A program made the translations under genes and the position numbers. From assembly GCA_020432045.1 (NCBI GenBank), contig JAGQHB010000102.1, positions 1-64,000 of the forward strand: a stretch of 64,000 nucleotides of DNA. The letters run 5' to 3'. This DNA comes from Dehalococcoidia bacterium (GTDB taxonomy: Bacteria > Chloroflexota > Dehalococcoidia > Tepidiformales > Tepidiformaceae). Positions 53,342 through 62,024 of the stretch are shown piece after piece; the stretch's first letter is position 1, and each line of letters starts with the position of its first letter. The notes below the pieces were generated by a model. That model worked only from the letters and a program-made list of their open reading frames with translations, ran no database searches and was not told the DNA's origin.

Positions 53342-53613
53342 GGCCGCACGTACCGGATGCAGATCGACCTTCCGGGCTGCCTGAACCAGCGTCGAGCGGA
53401 CAGAACTGTGCCCGCACGCCGCGCAGAACCGTCGTCTGCGACGCGCCATCCGCTGGCCGCCAGCGTGGTGGCGTCCTCACGGTACGACTTCGTGTTCTTG
53501 TAGCACCGCGATTGCTCAGAACGCTGCGGCATCACCACGGCATTCCAGGAAGGCTGCGCGTAATTCGATGCATCGTCCGCTGGTGGGACAGGCGTTTGAG
53601 GTCGGGAATCCAT
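53338..53613 (-). CDS. Small conserved-looking hypothetical protein
   Basis: A 91-residue protein. The first 40 residues are Pro/Asp/Ser-rich. The rest has a pattern of a short compact domain: CYKNTKSYREDATTLAASGW, then VADDGSARRAGTVLS and a closing GRSICIRYVRP that looks like an edge strand. Similar small actinobacterial or chloroflexal proteins with Y...DA..LAA.GW...VTYVR patterns exist, but I cannot name a family. The stop overlaps the GT4 start as ATGA, and AAGAGA precedes its ATG, both supporting a real gene. Confidence 0.5.
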   Translation of the reverse strand: MDSRPQTPVPPADDASNYAQPSWNAVVMPQRSEQSRCYKNTKSYREDATTLAASGWRVADDGSARRAGTVLSARRWFRQPGRSICIRYVRP

Positions 53614-54243
53614 GGGATGTCTCTTTCTAGCCTGCGGCTCATCGGGTGGCTTCGGCTGGGGTCAGGCAAGGTGAGCCAGCGCGTGTGTGCTGCGCTGGTC
53701 GATGCTGAGGTTAGGGGCGGAGTGAGCCGGCTTTTGCGGTGACATTGCCGTTGGCAGGTGCGCCTCTTAAGAAGGGCATCTACCGGGGCGGGTTTACTAG
53801 AAGCCGCGCTTTCTGGCGGAGCGACAACCACGCCATGGCGGATGGGAGCTCGAACCCGGTCCCAAACCTGCCATCGGCGGTCCAAACGAGCGATTGGCTC
53901 GTTTGGGTCGTCCGCATGTGGACACCATACCACGAGTCGTTGTTCGAGAGTTAACACCATCGAACATGTCTTGCCCTGGATGACGGTCCGCCAGGATGCA
54001 CCCGTACGGGCCAACTGACATTCCGTGTGGCGAACCTCCCCGGTTCCGTCGATACGTGCATCGCCGCGGTCGACGCTCCCTGCTTCAGGATCAGCGAACA
54101 CGCGGAGGAGAGATCCAACCAGCGTTGCGATGGCCAGAAGGCGCCGACGATTCGGCATCACGACACGTGCGGTCGTGAACAACGCACAAATCCGCTCCCG
54201 TGCCGTCGCAGACCGAAGTATTGGGATGACCTAGCATGCCTAC
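53614..54243. other. Intergenic region of about 630 bases with a perfect hairpin
   Basis: This holds the divergent promoters of the small protein/GT4/GH15 operon and the nitronate monooxygenase. A perfect hairpin CCAAACGAGC/GCTCGTTTGG has arms 53882-53891 and 53897-53906. A weaker one, CCAGCGC/GCGCTGG, has arms 53676-53682 and 53692-53698. Frames here are Arg- and Ser-rich and are not convincing. Confidence 0.45.
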
Positions 54244-55767
54244 ATGTCCGAGTCCGCCACACCGCTCGCCACGACCGCACCCGGTTACCCTGAGCTTATC
54301 CAGGGCGGGATGGGGGTTGCAGTTTCGGACTGGCGATTGGCCCGTGCGGTTGCTATGGCCGGCCAACGCCTGGGAGTGCGCACCCTCGGAGTCGTTTCGG
54401 GCACGGGGCTTCCAGTAATGCTTGTTGACCGTCTGCAAGCTGGCGATTGTGATGCCGTTCGTGCGTTGAATGCCTTCGATCCCCGCATCGCTCGTGAGAT
54501 CATGGGCGAGTACTTCGTGCAAGGGCCATGGACAGGGAGGAGACGAGGGAAGCTTCCACCAAAGCCGGAGGTCCTCGTTACAGGGAACGAAGCCACGAAG
54601 ACGCGAATGATGAAGCTCGCGGTTGCCTCGGCCTACGTAGAAGTCTGGCTTGCGAAGGAAGGTCATAGCGGCCCGATCGGGATCAACCTGCTTGAGAAAG
54701 TCCAGCTGATGCATCTGCCGGCCCTGTTGGGCGCGATGATGGCTGGCGTCGATTACGTCCTTGTTGGCGCAGGTATCCCGTACCAGATCCCGGCAGTGCT
54801 TACGAGTTACGCGCGCAACGAGCCGGCGAGCTATCGGATGGACGTTGCCGGCGCCGCGGACAAACACTTGTTGACGCTCGACCCGCGGGATTTCCTGCCC
54901 GAAGGGGCGAGCCTCAGGCGCCCAGAGTTTGTACTGATCGCCTCCCACCACGCCCTGGCGATGAGGCTTGCGGCAACTGTGGAAGTCGATGGGTTCGTGA
55001 TCGAAGGGCCCAACGCGGGTGGCCACAATGCACCCGCACGAGGAAAGCTCACTGCGGAAGACGGACAACCTATCTACGGTGACCGTGACAAGCCAGACCT
55101 GGCAAAGATCGCTCAGCTTGGTAAGCCTTTCTGGCTCGCTGGATCGTATGCCACGCCGGCAAGGGTCGCCGAGGCGAGGGCACTGGGGGCAGCAGGCGTC
55201 CAGGTGGGTTCTGCGTTCGCACTCTGTGACGAATCGGGACTGCGGGAAGGCGTCAAGCGGGAGATTCGAAAACGCATTGCCGCGGAAGAACTCGAAGTCA
55301 GGACCAGCACAACTGCATCCCCGTCGGGCTTCCCTTTCCAGGTGGTCCAGCTCACGGGAAGCCTCTCCGACCAGCGCGTCTACCAAGCCCGCAACCGTGT
55401 CTGTAACGTGGGCCATCTTGTAGAGGCTTATCAGAAGGATGAGGGCGAAGGTGGCGGAATTGGCTTCCGCTGTCCGAGCGAACCAGTCGACGCATTTGTG
55501 AGGAAGGGCGGCACCGAGGCAAGCACAGAGGGGAAGATCTGTCTTTGTAACGGATTGGGGGCGGCCGCCGGCGTTATCAACCCCGAAGCGGAGCCGTTTG
55601 TGGCAACCCTGGGAAAGGATGTCGCATTTTATCGGGAAATCAGGACTCAAGAGGATGGCAGCTATGCGGCTGAGGATGTCGTCCGGGCGATCCTGGCGGC
55701 CGCTCCAGTGCGCCAGTTCTCAACAAGCGGGGCGGTCTCGAAGACAGCTTCAAGGGCAGTATCGTGA
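54244..55767 (+). CDS. Nitronate monooxygenase family FMN protein
   Basis: A 507-residue TIM-barrel flavoprotein of the nitronate monooxygenase/2-nitropropane dioxygenase family. Characteristic blocks are PELIQGGMGVAVSDWRLARA at the N-terminus, INLLEKVQLMHLPALLGAMM near residue 142, VDGFVIEGPNAGGHNAPARG near residue 250 and WLAGSYATPARVAEARALGA with GVQVGSAFAL near residue 315. It is about 130-180 residues longer than typical members, and the extra part is a C-terminal domain with Cys residues (CNVGHLVEAY, GKICLCNGLG). The extension suggests a variant with a special substrate. Start ATG 54244 lacks a clear ribosome-binding site. Confidence 0.8.
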   Translation: MSESATPLATTAPGYPELIQGGMGVAVSDWRLARAVAMAGQRLGVRTLGVVSGTGLPVMLVDRLQAGDCDAVRALNAFDPRIAREIMGEYFVQGPWTGRRRGKLPPKPEVLVTGNEATKTRMMKLAVASAYVEVWLAKEGHSGPIGINLLEKVQLMHLPALLGAMMAGVDYVLVGAGIPYQIPAVLTSYARNEPASYRMDVAGAADKHLLTLDPRDFLPEGASLRRPEFVLIASHHALAMRLAATVEVDGFVIEGPNAGGHNAPARGKLTAEDGQPIYGDRDKPDLAKIAQLGKPFWLAGSYATPARVAEARALGAAGVQVGSAFALCDESGLREGVKREIRKRIAAEELEVRTSTTASPSGFPFQVVQLTGSLSDQRVYQARNRVCNVGHLVEAYQKDEGEGGGIGFRCPSEPVDAFVRKGGTEASTEGKICLCNGLGAAAGVINPEAEPFVATLGKDVAFYREIRTQEDGSYAAEDVVRAILAAAPVRQFSTSGAVSKTASRAVS

Positions 55768-56154
55768 TGCCCGGCGCTATATGCACGAACCTGCCGCGGT
55801 GCGGGCCGTGTTACCCTCAGTGAAGGGCGGCACTGAGATCGTCGACCGGGCAGGTGGCCACGCCGGACTCCTCCCTTAACCCTTCCCCTGAGTATGACTC
55901 AACCGTGACTTCCCAAGTCAGGTTCCTGAAGGCCCGCCGGTGAGTGGTTCCAGGACATCTTCCCGAAGTGCCACTCCACGCCGCCACCGCAGATCGGGCC
56001 ACCCTGACCACGCCACCAGGAACCACGGAGTCACGAACGAGGGTTGCGACGAGACACCACGGTGAGTAGACTCCGCCCGCAAATTGGGCCGAAGTCTCAG
56101 GAAGAATGCCGGCCTTCCCGACCGGACATCCACGAAACGATTGGAGAGTGAAAC
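55768..56154. other. Intergenic region of 387 bases
   Basis: A hairpin CTCAGTG/CACTGAG at 55816-55822 and 55831-55837 lies 50 bases after the nitronate monooxygenase stop and may terminate it. The rest shows only Pro/Arg-rich frames. A GGAGAG ribosome-binding site for the SDR gene lies just before 56155. Confidence 0.45.
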
Positions 56155-57078
56155 ATGTCCGGAAGGCTGGAAGGTCGAGTCGCGATTGTGACAGGTGCGG
56201 GACGTGGCATTGGGCGCAGCGAGGCGTTGCTGCTCGCAGCTGAGGGGGCACGGGTCGTCGTCAACGACCTTGGTGGCTCGCCAGCAGGTGAAGGCGCGGA
56301 TGCAAGCCCTGCAGAAGAAGTCGTCGCAGAGATCAAGAAAGCCGGCGGAGACGCCGTTGCCAACTTTGATTCCGTCGCCAGCATGGAAGCCGGCGAACGC
56401 ATGGTGAAGCAGGCAATAGACACGTGGGGCCGCCTCGACATCGTTGTTAACAACGCCGGGATCCTTCGTGACCGGATGATTTTCAACACCACCGAACAGG
56501 AGTGGGACGACGTCATCGCCGTCCATCTGAAGGGGCACTTCACCGTCACCAAGTTCGCCAGCATGGTGTTTCGTCAGCAGCGCAGCGGGCGGCTCATTGG
56601 CACGGGGTCGAGTTCTGGCCTGGGCAACATGGGTCAGGCCAATTACGCGGCGGCGAAAGAGGGCATCGCGGGACTCTTCCGGACGCTTGCACGGGACCTG
56701 GGACGGTACGGCGTTACGGCGAACTACATTCGGCCGGGTGCCGCTACGCGCCTGACGCAATCTCCGGAGATGGAACAGGCAAGGCTCCGCTCGGCAGCCC
56801 AGGGGCTGGCCCGGGCAGGCGGCGGAGCATCGCTCGACGACCGGGGGCCTGATCGCGTCGCCCCGTTCGTCGTTTGGCTGTGCACGGATGCCGCCGCGAA
56901 CGTCAATGGCCAGGATTTCGGGGTGAGCGGGAACACCGTCAGCCTCTATTCGCAGCCTACACCCGTGAACAACATCTACCGCCAGGGCGGCTGGACACTG
57001 GACGCCCTGGATGAGGTGTTCCCGCAAACGATTGGCCGGGGGTTGGTGAACCCAATGCCCCCGCAGGCGCCGAAATAA
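56155..57078 (+). CDS. Short-chain dehydrogenase/reductase (hydroxyacyl-CoA dehydrogenase-like)
   Basis: A 307-residue classical SDR. The NAD(P) motif is TGAGRGIGR at about 13-21, NDLGG comes after the second strand, and NNAG occurs near residue 100. The catalytic Ser is in GTGSSSGLG near residue 145, and the Tyr and Lys are in NYAAAKEG near residue 160. NDLGG and LRDRMIFN are typical of the dehydrogenase domain of multifunctional enzyme type 2. The protein is longer than the minimal 250 residues because of a C-terminal extension. It probably oxidises a 3-hydroxyacyl-CoA. ATG 56155 has GGAGAG upstream. Confidence 0.85.
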   Translation: MSGRLEGRVAIVTGAGRGIGRSEALLLAAEGARVVVNDLGGSPAGEGADASPAEEVVAEIKKAGGDAVANFDSVASMEAGERMVKQAIDTWGRLDIVVNNAGILRDRMIFNTTEQEWDDVIAVHLKGHFTVTKFASMVFRQQRSGRLIGTGSSSGLGNMGQANYAAAKEGIAGLFRTLARDLGRYGVTANYIRPGAATRLTQSPEMEQARLRSAAQGLARAGGGASLDDRGPDRVAPFVVWLCTDAAANVNGQDFGVSGNTVSLYSQPTPVNNIYRQGGWTLDALDEVFPQTIGRGLVNPMPPQAPK

Positions 57079-57090
57079 GGGTTGGAATCC

Positions 57091-57128
57091 GGCGCGCGGA
57101 CCCGGGCCCTGGCCCGGGCCTACGCGCC
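57091..57128. terminator. GC-rich bidirectional hairpin between convergent genes
   Basis: Arms at 57091-57108 and 57111-57128 pair over 18 positions with three mismatches (partly G-U). They lie 13 bases after the SDR stop and upstream of the convergent carboxylase stop at 57264. Confidence 0.6.
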
Positions 57129-57263
57129 ACGAAGCGCGGGAATGAACTGGCTCGTAGCCCCGTACGCTGAACGGATCGTGCGGGTAGCGGCACAATCCTG
57201 TCGATAGACGGGTGGGGCAGCAGCACTCATCGCACCTGAGCGTCGTATTGCCCGATCCGGGCT

Positions 57264-60200
57264 TTACCATGCGTCAATATAGGGGCGCTTCTTACCAGTT
57301 CGAGGTGTCGTTCGCACCGACTCAAGAGTGCGCGCGATCCAGCTTCGTGTTTCCGCGGGGTCGATGAGCTCGTCAATTGCAAAAGCCTGCGCCTGGTTCA
57401 TCGCGTTCCAGGCTTCGTAGTCCGCCGCAACCAGATCGTCAAAGACTTTCTTCCGGGTTGCCTGGTCTTCGATGGCGGCGAGCCGGGCCTTCTGGCTCAG
57501 CCTGATGGACCCTTCAATGTTCATCCTCGCGAATTCTCCGGTCGGCCACGTCACGTTGAAGATCGACGGTGGCTGCATTGCCGCTGCCCCGAGGCCGGTT
57601 CGTTTTCGCAAGACGATGTTCATCACCGGGACCGTGAGGTTCGACCCCACCAGGAACATCCGGCTCGAGTGACGGAGGATGGCGGTTCGTTCCGTTTCCG
57701 GGCCGACCATTGTTCCAGGGGTGTCGCAGAGCGAGATGATTGGCAAGTCAAATGCGTCGCAAAGCTGCATGAAACGTGCAGCCTTGTCGGAACCGTCCGC
57801 GTCGAGCGCCCCGCTGAGAACCAGCGGGTTGTTTGCAATGACCCCTACCGGGCGCCCTTCGAGCCGTATGAGAGCGGTCAACATCGCCGCACCGAAGCCC
57901 GCACGAAGCTCGAGCACCGAGCCGGTGTCGGCAAGCAACTCGATCACCCTGCGCATGTCGTAGGCGCGAACCCGGTTTTCGGGCACGACAGAGCGCAGGA
58001 GCCGTTGATCAGCGGCTTCCCATGGCGATGTTGCCCCCTGAAAGTACGAGAGGTAGCGCTTTGCGGCGGCGGTGGCGCTGGCTTCGTCCTCTACAAGGAC
58101 ATCGATCACACCATTGGGAAACTGGACCGACGTAGGCCCGATGTCTTCTGGGGCGACGATCCCAAGGCCGCCTCCTTCGACCATCGCCGGTCCACCCATC
58201 CCAAGATTTGAATTGTTGGTCGCGATGATGACGTCGCAGACGCCGAGCAACCCTGCATTGCCAGCGAAGCAGCGTCCGTTCACCACGCCAACAAGCGGGA
58301 CGAGTCCACTAAGCCTGCTCGCCAGTGTCCACAAGCTGGTCGTGGAACCCTCGTTGGCGCCATGTTCTCCCGACCGCGCTCCGCCACCTTCGGCGTAGAC
58401 GACAACCGGCAGCTGGCCCTGCTCCGCGACTTCGAGCATGCGGCGAATCTTCGCCATCCCCCGGCGGCCCTGTGTACCGGCGAAGACCGTGCCGTCGTGC
58501 GCAATGATTACGCATTTCGATACTGGGGCCGTGAAGAGTTCGCTGTTGACGGCGCCGATGCCTGCAACAACTCCGTCTGCCTGAGAACGTTCGATGAGCT
58601 CAGCGGTCTCGAAGCGGTGCTCCTGGGCAGCGACGACGAGCCGTCCGTACTCCAGGAAGGAGGCACCGCAGAGGTCGTCGACGTTCTCGCGGGCGGTGCG
58701 GCCGCCCGAAGCATGACGCCGGGCGACCTGGCTGCCGCGTGCCGAGTCCAAGGTCTGAGTACGGCGGACAAAAACCGACTCAAGGTCTGACCGCACGCGG
58801 TCCGGGTCATCGTCGATGCTTGCGGCCAGGTCGTCAGCATCGATATCCGTCGCTTCGATGTCGACCAACGGACGGCCCTTCACGGCAATGGCACCCGCAG
58901 CCGCGAGGACGGTCACGACTCGCCCGCTGACGGGCGATCGGACCTCGTGCTCCATTTTCATGGCTTCGATGACGGCGACGATCGCACCGGCCTGAACCAT
59001 GTCACCCGGAACTACATTGACACTCACAATGGTGCCCTGGACCGGAGCCCTAAGCACGAGCATGCCACCAAGGTCGACCGGTGACACCAGCTCATCCTCT
59101 TGTTCTAGGGCTGTCGTCCTGCCGGCGCTTTCGTGTGGCGCCGGACGCGGCGACGGTCTGGACGCAAACGCCGCCGAACGAGCGGCAATATCCGATGTGT
59201 GATCATCGATAAAACGCGTGGTCAATGTGCCCTGGCGGACAGCCGGTTGCTCGAGCAGCGCGCGAAGAAACGGGATGTTGGTGGCGATGCCCTCGACGTC
59301 GAATTCGGCTAACGCCCGTTCGAGCCGGGTGACCGATTCTGTGAACGTGCCCGACGGCACATGCGCGATCACCTTTGCGAGGAGGCTGTCGTAGGCTACG
59401 CCGGGGGTAAAACCAACATAGCCCGCGCCATCGGTCCGGACGCCCAGGCCCGACGGGGGCTCGTATCGAGTAATCGTTCCCAAAGCGGGCTCGACGGTTC
59501 CGTCCGGCGCGATCGTTTCGAGATTTATGCGGGCCTGGATCGCGTACCCACGTGGGTTTTGACCGGCGTCCGGGGAGATACCCAGCTGGCCAAAACTCTC
59601 TCCTGTGGCGAGTGCAATTTGAAGGCGGACGAGATCAACCCCAGTTACCTCCTCAGTCACCGTATGCTCCACCTGCAGTCGCGGATTGGTCTCCATGAAG
59701 AAGAACGCTCCGGGTGAGCTTACGTCGACCAGGAATTCAAAAGTGGCAATGCCCTTTAGCCGGGCTGCGCGTGCCATTGCCAGGGCCGCATCAGTGAGCC
59801 GCGTGCGCATCGCGGGGTCGAGAGACGGCGCAGGCGCAACCTCAACGATCTTCTGGTGCCGCCGCTGAAGCGAACACTCCCGTTCGCCGAGGTGAATGAC
59901 AGAACCGGTGAGGTCGGCCGCCGTTTGGACCTCTATGTGACGCGCCTCCCGAAGTGCCCGTTCGATGTAGAGGCGCCCGTCGCCAAACGCAGCTGCGGCT
60001 TCGGACCGGCAACGTTCGAACATCGGTCCTATCTCGGCGGCGTCAGTAACGATGCGGATTCCCCGGCCCCCGCCGCCTGCAACCGCCTTGATTGCCATCG
60101 CAGCACCCGAGCCGAGGGATCCGAAGAACGCAGCCGCCTCCCCGCTTGATACCGGCTCCACCGACCCGTCTAGCAGCGGGACATTGAGGGAACGGGCCAG

Positions 60201-60563
60201 TTCTCTGGCCGCGACTTTGTCGCCGAACAGTCGCAGAGTCTCTTCGGGCGGGCCAATAAAGTTCAGGCCTGCGGCGGCGCACTGACCGGCGAAGGTGGCG
60301 TTCTCGCTAAGGAAACCGTAGCCGGGGTGGATAAGGTCACAACCGGATTCGCGAGCAAGCGAGATGATAGCCGGGCCGTCCAGATAGGCTTTCGCGCCCG
60401 ACCCGGGCAAAGCGAGCGACTGGCCAGCTTTGAATCGATGGAGCGCAGAGTCGTCGTCAGTGGCATAGATGGCGACCGATTCGATGCCCATCTCAGCCGC
60501 AGTCCGGGCGATGCGGATAGCGATCTCCCCACGGTTGGCGATAAGGAGGCGGCGAACAGTCAA
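57264..60563 (-). CDS. Single-chain acyl-CoA carboxylase, second copy
   Basis: A 1099-residue protein with biotin carboxylase (1-450; RRLLIANRGEIAIRIARTAA, AGGGGRGIRIV, HLGERECSLQRRHQKIVE), biotin carrier (Lys536 in EAMKMEHEV) and carboxyltransferase (from about 610; GGRTARENVDDL, EGGGLGIVAPEDIGP). It is collinear with the enzyme encoded at 27395-30757 and clearly homologous throughout. The linker and carrier regions diverge most, so acyl specificities may differ. The start is TTG 60563, four bases after GGAGAGG; a frame to 60632 has no supporting site. It is transcribed convergently with the SDR. Confidence 0.9.
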   Translation of the reverse strand: MTVRRLLIANRGEIAIRIARTAAEMGIESVAIYATDDDSALHRFKAGQSLALPGSGAKAYLDGPAIISLARESGCDLIHPGYGFLSENATFAGQCAAAGLNFIGPPEETLRLFGDKVAARELARSLNVPLLDGSVEPVSSGEAAAFFGSLGSGAAMAIKAVAGGGGRGIRIVTDAAEIGPMFERCRSEAAAAFGDGRLYIERALREARHIEVQTAADLTGSVIHLGERECSLQRRHQKIVEVAPAPSLDPAMRTRLTDAALAMARAARLKGIATFEFLVDVSSPGAFFFMETNPRLQVEHTVTEEVTGVDLVRLQIALATGESFGQLGISPDAGQNPRGYAIQARINLETIAPDGTVEPALGTITRYEPPSGLGVRTDGAGYVGFTPGVAYDSLLAKVIAHVPSGTFTESVTRLERALAEFDVEGIATNIPFLRALLEQPAVRQGTLTTRFIDDHTSDIAARSAAFASRPSPRPAPHESAGRTTALEQEDELVSPVDLGGMLVLRAPVQGTIVSVNVVPGDMVQAGAIVAVIEAMKMEHEVRSPVSGRVVTVLAAAGAIAVKGRPLVDIEATDIDADDLAASIDDDPDRVRSDLESVFVRRTQTLDSARGSQVARRHASGGRTARENVDDLCGASFLEYGRLVVAAQEHRFETAELIERSQADGVVAGIGAVNSELFTAPVSKCVIIAHDGTVFAGTQGRRGMAKIRRMLEVAEQGQLPVVVYAEGGGARSGEHGANEGSTTSLWTLASRLSGLVPLVGVVNGRCFAGNAGLLGVCDVIIATNNSNLGMGGPAMVEGGGLGIVAPEDIGPTSVQFPNGVIDVLVEDEASATAAAKRYLSYFQGATSPWEAADQRLLRSVVPENRVRAYDMRRVIELLADTGSVLELRAGFGAAMLTALIRLEGRPVGVIANNPLVLSGALDADGSDKAARFMQLCDAFDLPIISLCDTPGTMVGPETERTAILRHSSRMFLVGSNLTVPVMNIVLRKRTGLGAAAMQPPSIFNVTWPTGEFARMNIEGSIRLSQKARLAAIEDQATRKKVFDDLVAADYEAWNAMNQAQAFAIDELIDPAETRSWIARTLESVRTTPRTGKKRPYIDAW

Positions 60564-60768
60564 TGGACCTCTCCGGCAGGCGGGGTGTGCGCAAGATACA
60601 GGAACGCTACCGCGAGGTCGTAGCTGACACATCCGGCGCCACCATCAGAAGCCCACGTAGCGACAGCCATCCGACGCACATCTCAGCGACATGCCCCCGC
60701 GCAGCTTATTAAGGACACGGTGGTGGTTGGCCAAGGGCTCCCGTCGCACGACATGTCCCATCAAGGGA

Positions 60769-61389
60769 TCAGCGATCGGTGGCGATTCGTGGTGGCCAGA
60801 GTTGTTCCACGGCGAACGCCAGCCCTATGCCAACAAGCCATGCCGCGAGATGCTGGTAATCCGCTTCGTGGCCACGGAACCAGAGCCTGAACGCATGGAT
60901 GCCTAATCCAAGGAGAACGGCACCGGGTCGCCACCTGCGCGGTGCTGCGACGGCGAGGCCACCGAGTGCAGCGAAGCAACCCGACGACGCTCCAGAGTCC
61001 TGCTCGAGCGCCCAACTGAGTGCGGTCGCGTTGCCGAGTGCACCGAGCAGCCGAAAGAGCACGACTGCGCCTGCTGAACTGATCGCATCGCCGAGAAAGA
61101 AGATCAACGCGGTGCGCCTCCATCCCCGCAGAACCTCGTAGGGTGGCACGAACGTGAGGAGCATCAACAGGATGGTCCAGTCGAGAACCGTGCGCGTCTG
61201 GACAAACGTGCCGGTGAAAAGCCGGTAGAACTGGAACATGACGAGGTCGTGCCAGTTCAGACTCAACGCATCAACGAAGCGGGCGTGGAGGCCATGCCAC
61301 ATACCAACAGTGGCAACCGTGGCCACGACCGCGGTCTGCGCGAAGGTGAACCATGGGATGCGCCATCTTCGACCAGCACACTCCATCAT
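60769..61389 (-). CDS. Rhomboid-like intramembrane protein (second of tandem pair)
   Basis: A 206-residue, six-helix membrane protein. Rhomboid-like marks are FYRLFTGTFVQ near residue 54, PPYEVLRGWRR near residue 82, a probable nucleophile Ser135 in DSGASSGCFAALGG, and His180 in ADYQHLAAWLVG. This resembles the Gly-x-Ser and His dyad of rhomboid proteases. It is clearly paralogous to the gene upstream, over which it is coupled by TGATGATG (starts possible at 61389 or 61386). The longer frame to 61428 is not needed. Whether it is a protease or an inactive iRhom-like protein cannot be decided without activity data. Confidence 0.6.
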   Translation of the reverse strand: MMECAGRRWRIPWFTFAQTAVVATVATVGMWHGLHARFVDALSLNWHDLVMFQFYRLFTGTFVQTRTVLDWTILLMLLTFVPPYEVLRGWRRTALIFFLGDAISSAGAVVLFRLLGALGNATALSWALEQDSGASSGCFAALGGLAVAAPRRWRPGAVLLGLGIHAFRLWFRGHEADYQHLAAWLVGIGLAFAVEQLWPPRIATDR

Positions 61390-62024
61390 CAGGGGGGCGA
61401 TTCGGCGGCCCGAGCTGAAAGATGCCATACGGCATCGAGGAGGTGTCCCGTCAGCGCTCCGGCAGCGAAGCCAAAGCCATGCTGGACATCAGAGAACTTC
61501 GGGTTCCAGATCATCGGCACTACGAATGCCGCAATTCCAAGTACGGTTGATGCAATTCCCGGTTTTCCGTGAGTGACGGCGGCGGAGGCCCCGAGGCATC
61601 CGAACGCGCCCACGGATGCTCCGGTCTCAAGGCTTGACGACCAGCGCACGGCTGTCTGGTTCCCGGCGACGCCTGTTGCTCGCAGCAACATGAGCGACGC
61701 CGCGGATCCCAAGAAATCGGCAACGAAAAAGACAATACCGGCCCGGCGAGCACCTCGCACTCGCTCGTAGGCGAAACACGAAACGCCCACCAACAGCAGG
61801 ATCGGCAGTGTCACGCCGGGCGACTGTTGAACAAAGACATTCCCGAGCAAGCGCTGAGCTCGAAGGTTAAGGATGTACTCCCAGTTGATGCCGAGTGCTG
61901 CAACCAGGCGGCGATGGCGCCCTGGGTTGTGCCATGTTGCCAGTTGGACGGCCAGGATAGCGGCCGTCAGGATAGCCGTGAACCACGGTCTCGGGAACGC
62001 GAAACGCCGTTTCCTCACCTCCAC
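61389..62024 (-). CDS. Rhomboid-like intramembrane protein (first of tandem pair)
   Basis: A 211-residue membrane protein with about six helices. It has AQRLLGNVFVQ near residue 57, FAYERVRGARR near residue 84, the GxS block ETGASVGAFGCLGA with Ser137, and DVQHGFGFAAGALTGH with His182, a good match to the last rhomboid helix. It is collinear with the downstream protein (for example GIVFFVADFLGSA versus LIFFLGDAISSA), so the pair arose by duplication. The start at 62024 overlaps the DUF2156 stop by ten bases. The context suggests that it works on the lipid-modifying proteins upstream. Confidence 0.62.
   Translation of the reverse strand: MEVRKRRFAFPRPWFTAILTAAILAVQLATWHNPGRHRRLVAALGINWEYILNLRAQRLLGNVFVQQSPGVTLPILLLVGVSCFAYERVRGARRAGIVFFVADFLGSAASLMLLRATGVAGNQTAVRWSSSLETGASVGAFGCLGASAAVTHGKPGIASTVLGIAAFVVPMIWNPKFSDVQHGFGFAAGALTGHLLDAVWHLSARAAESPP

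Noticed and set aside
53338-53449. GT4 start at 53449 with a CxxC-like motif
   Set aside because: The extension is explained as out-of-frame reading of the small gene upstream; the ATG at 53341 lies in an ATGA junction.
53532-54182. 216-codon minus-strand frame in the GT4/nitronate monooxygenase gap
   Set aside because: The composition is Arg/Ser-rich with no domain pattern, and it overlaps the better-supported small protein at 53338-53613.
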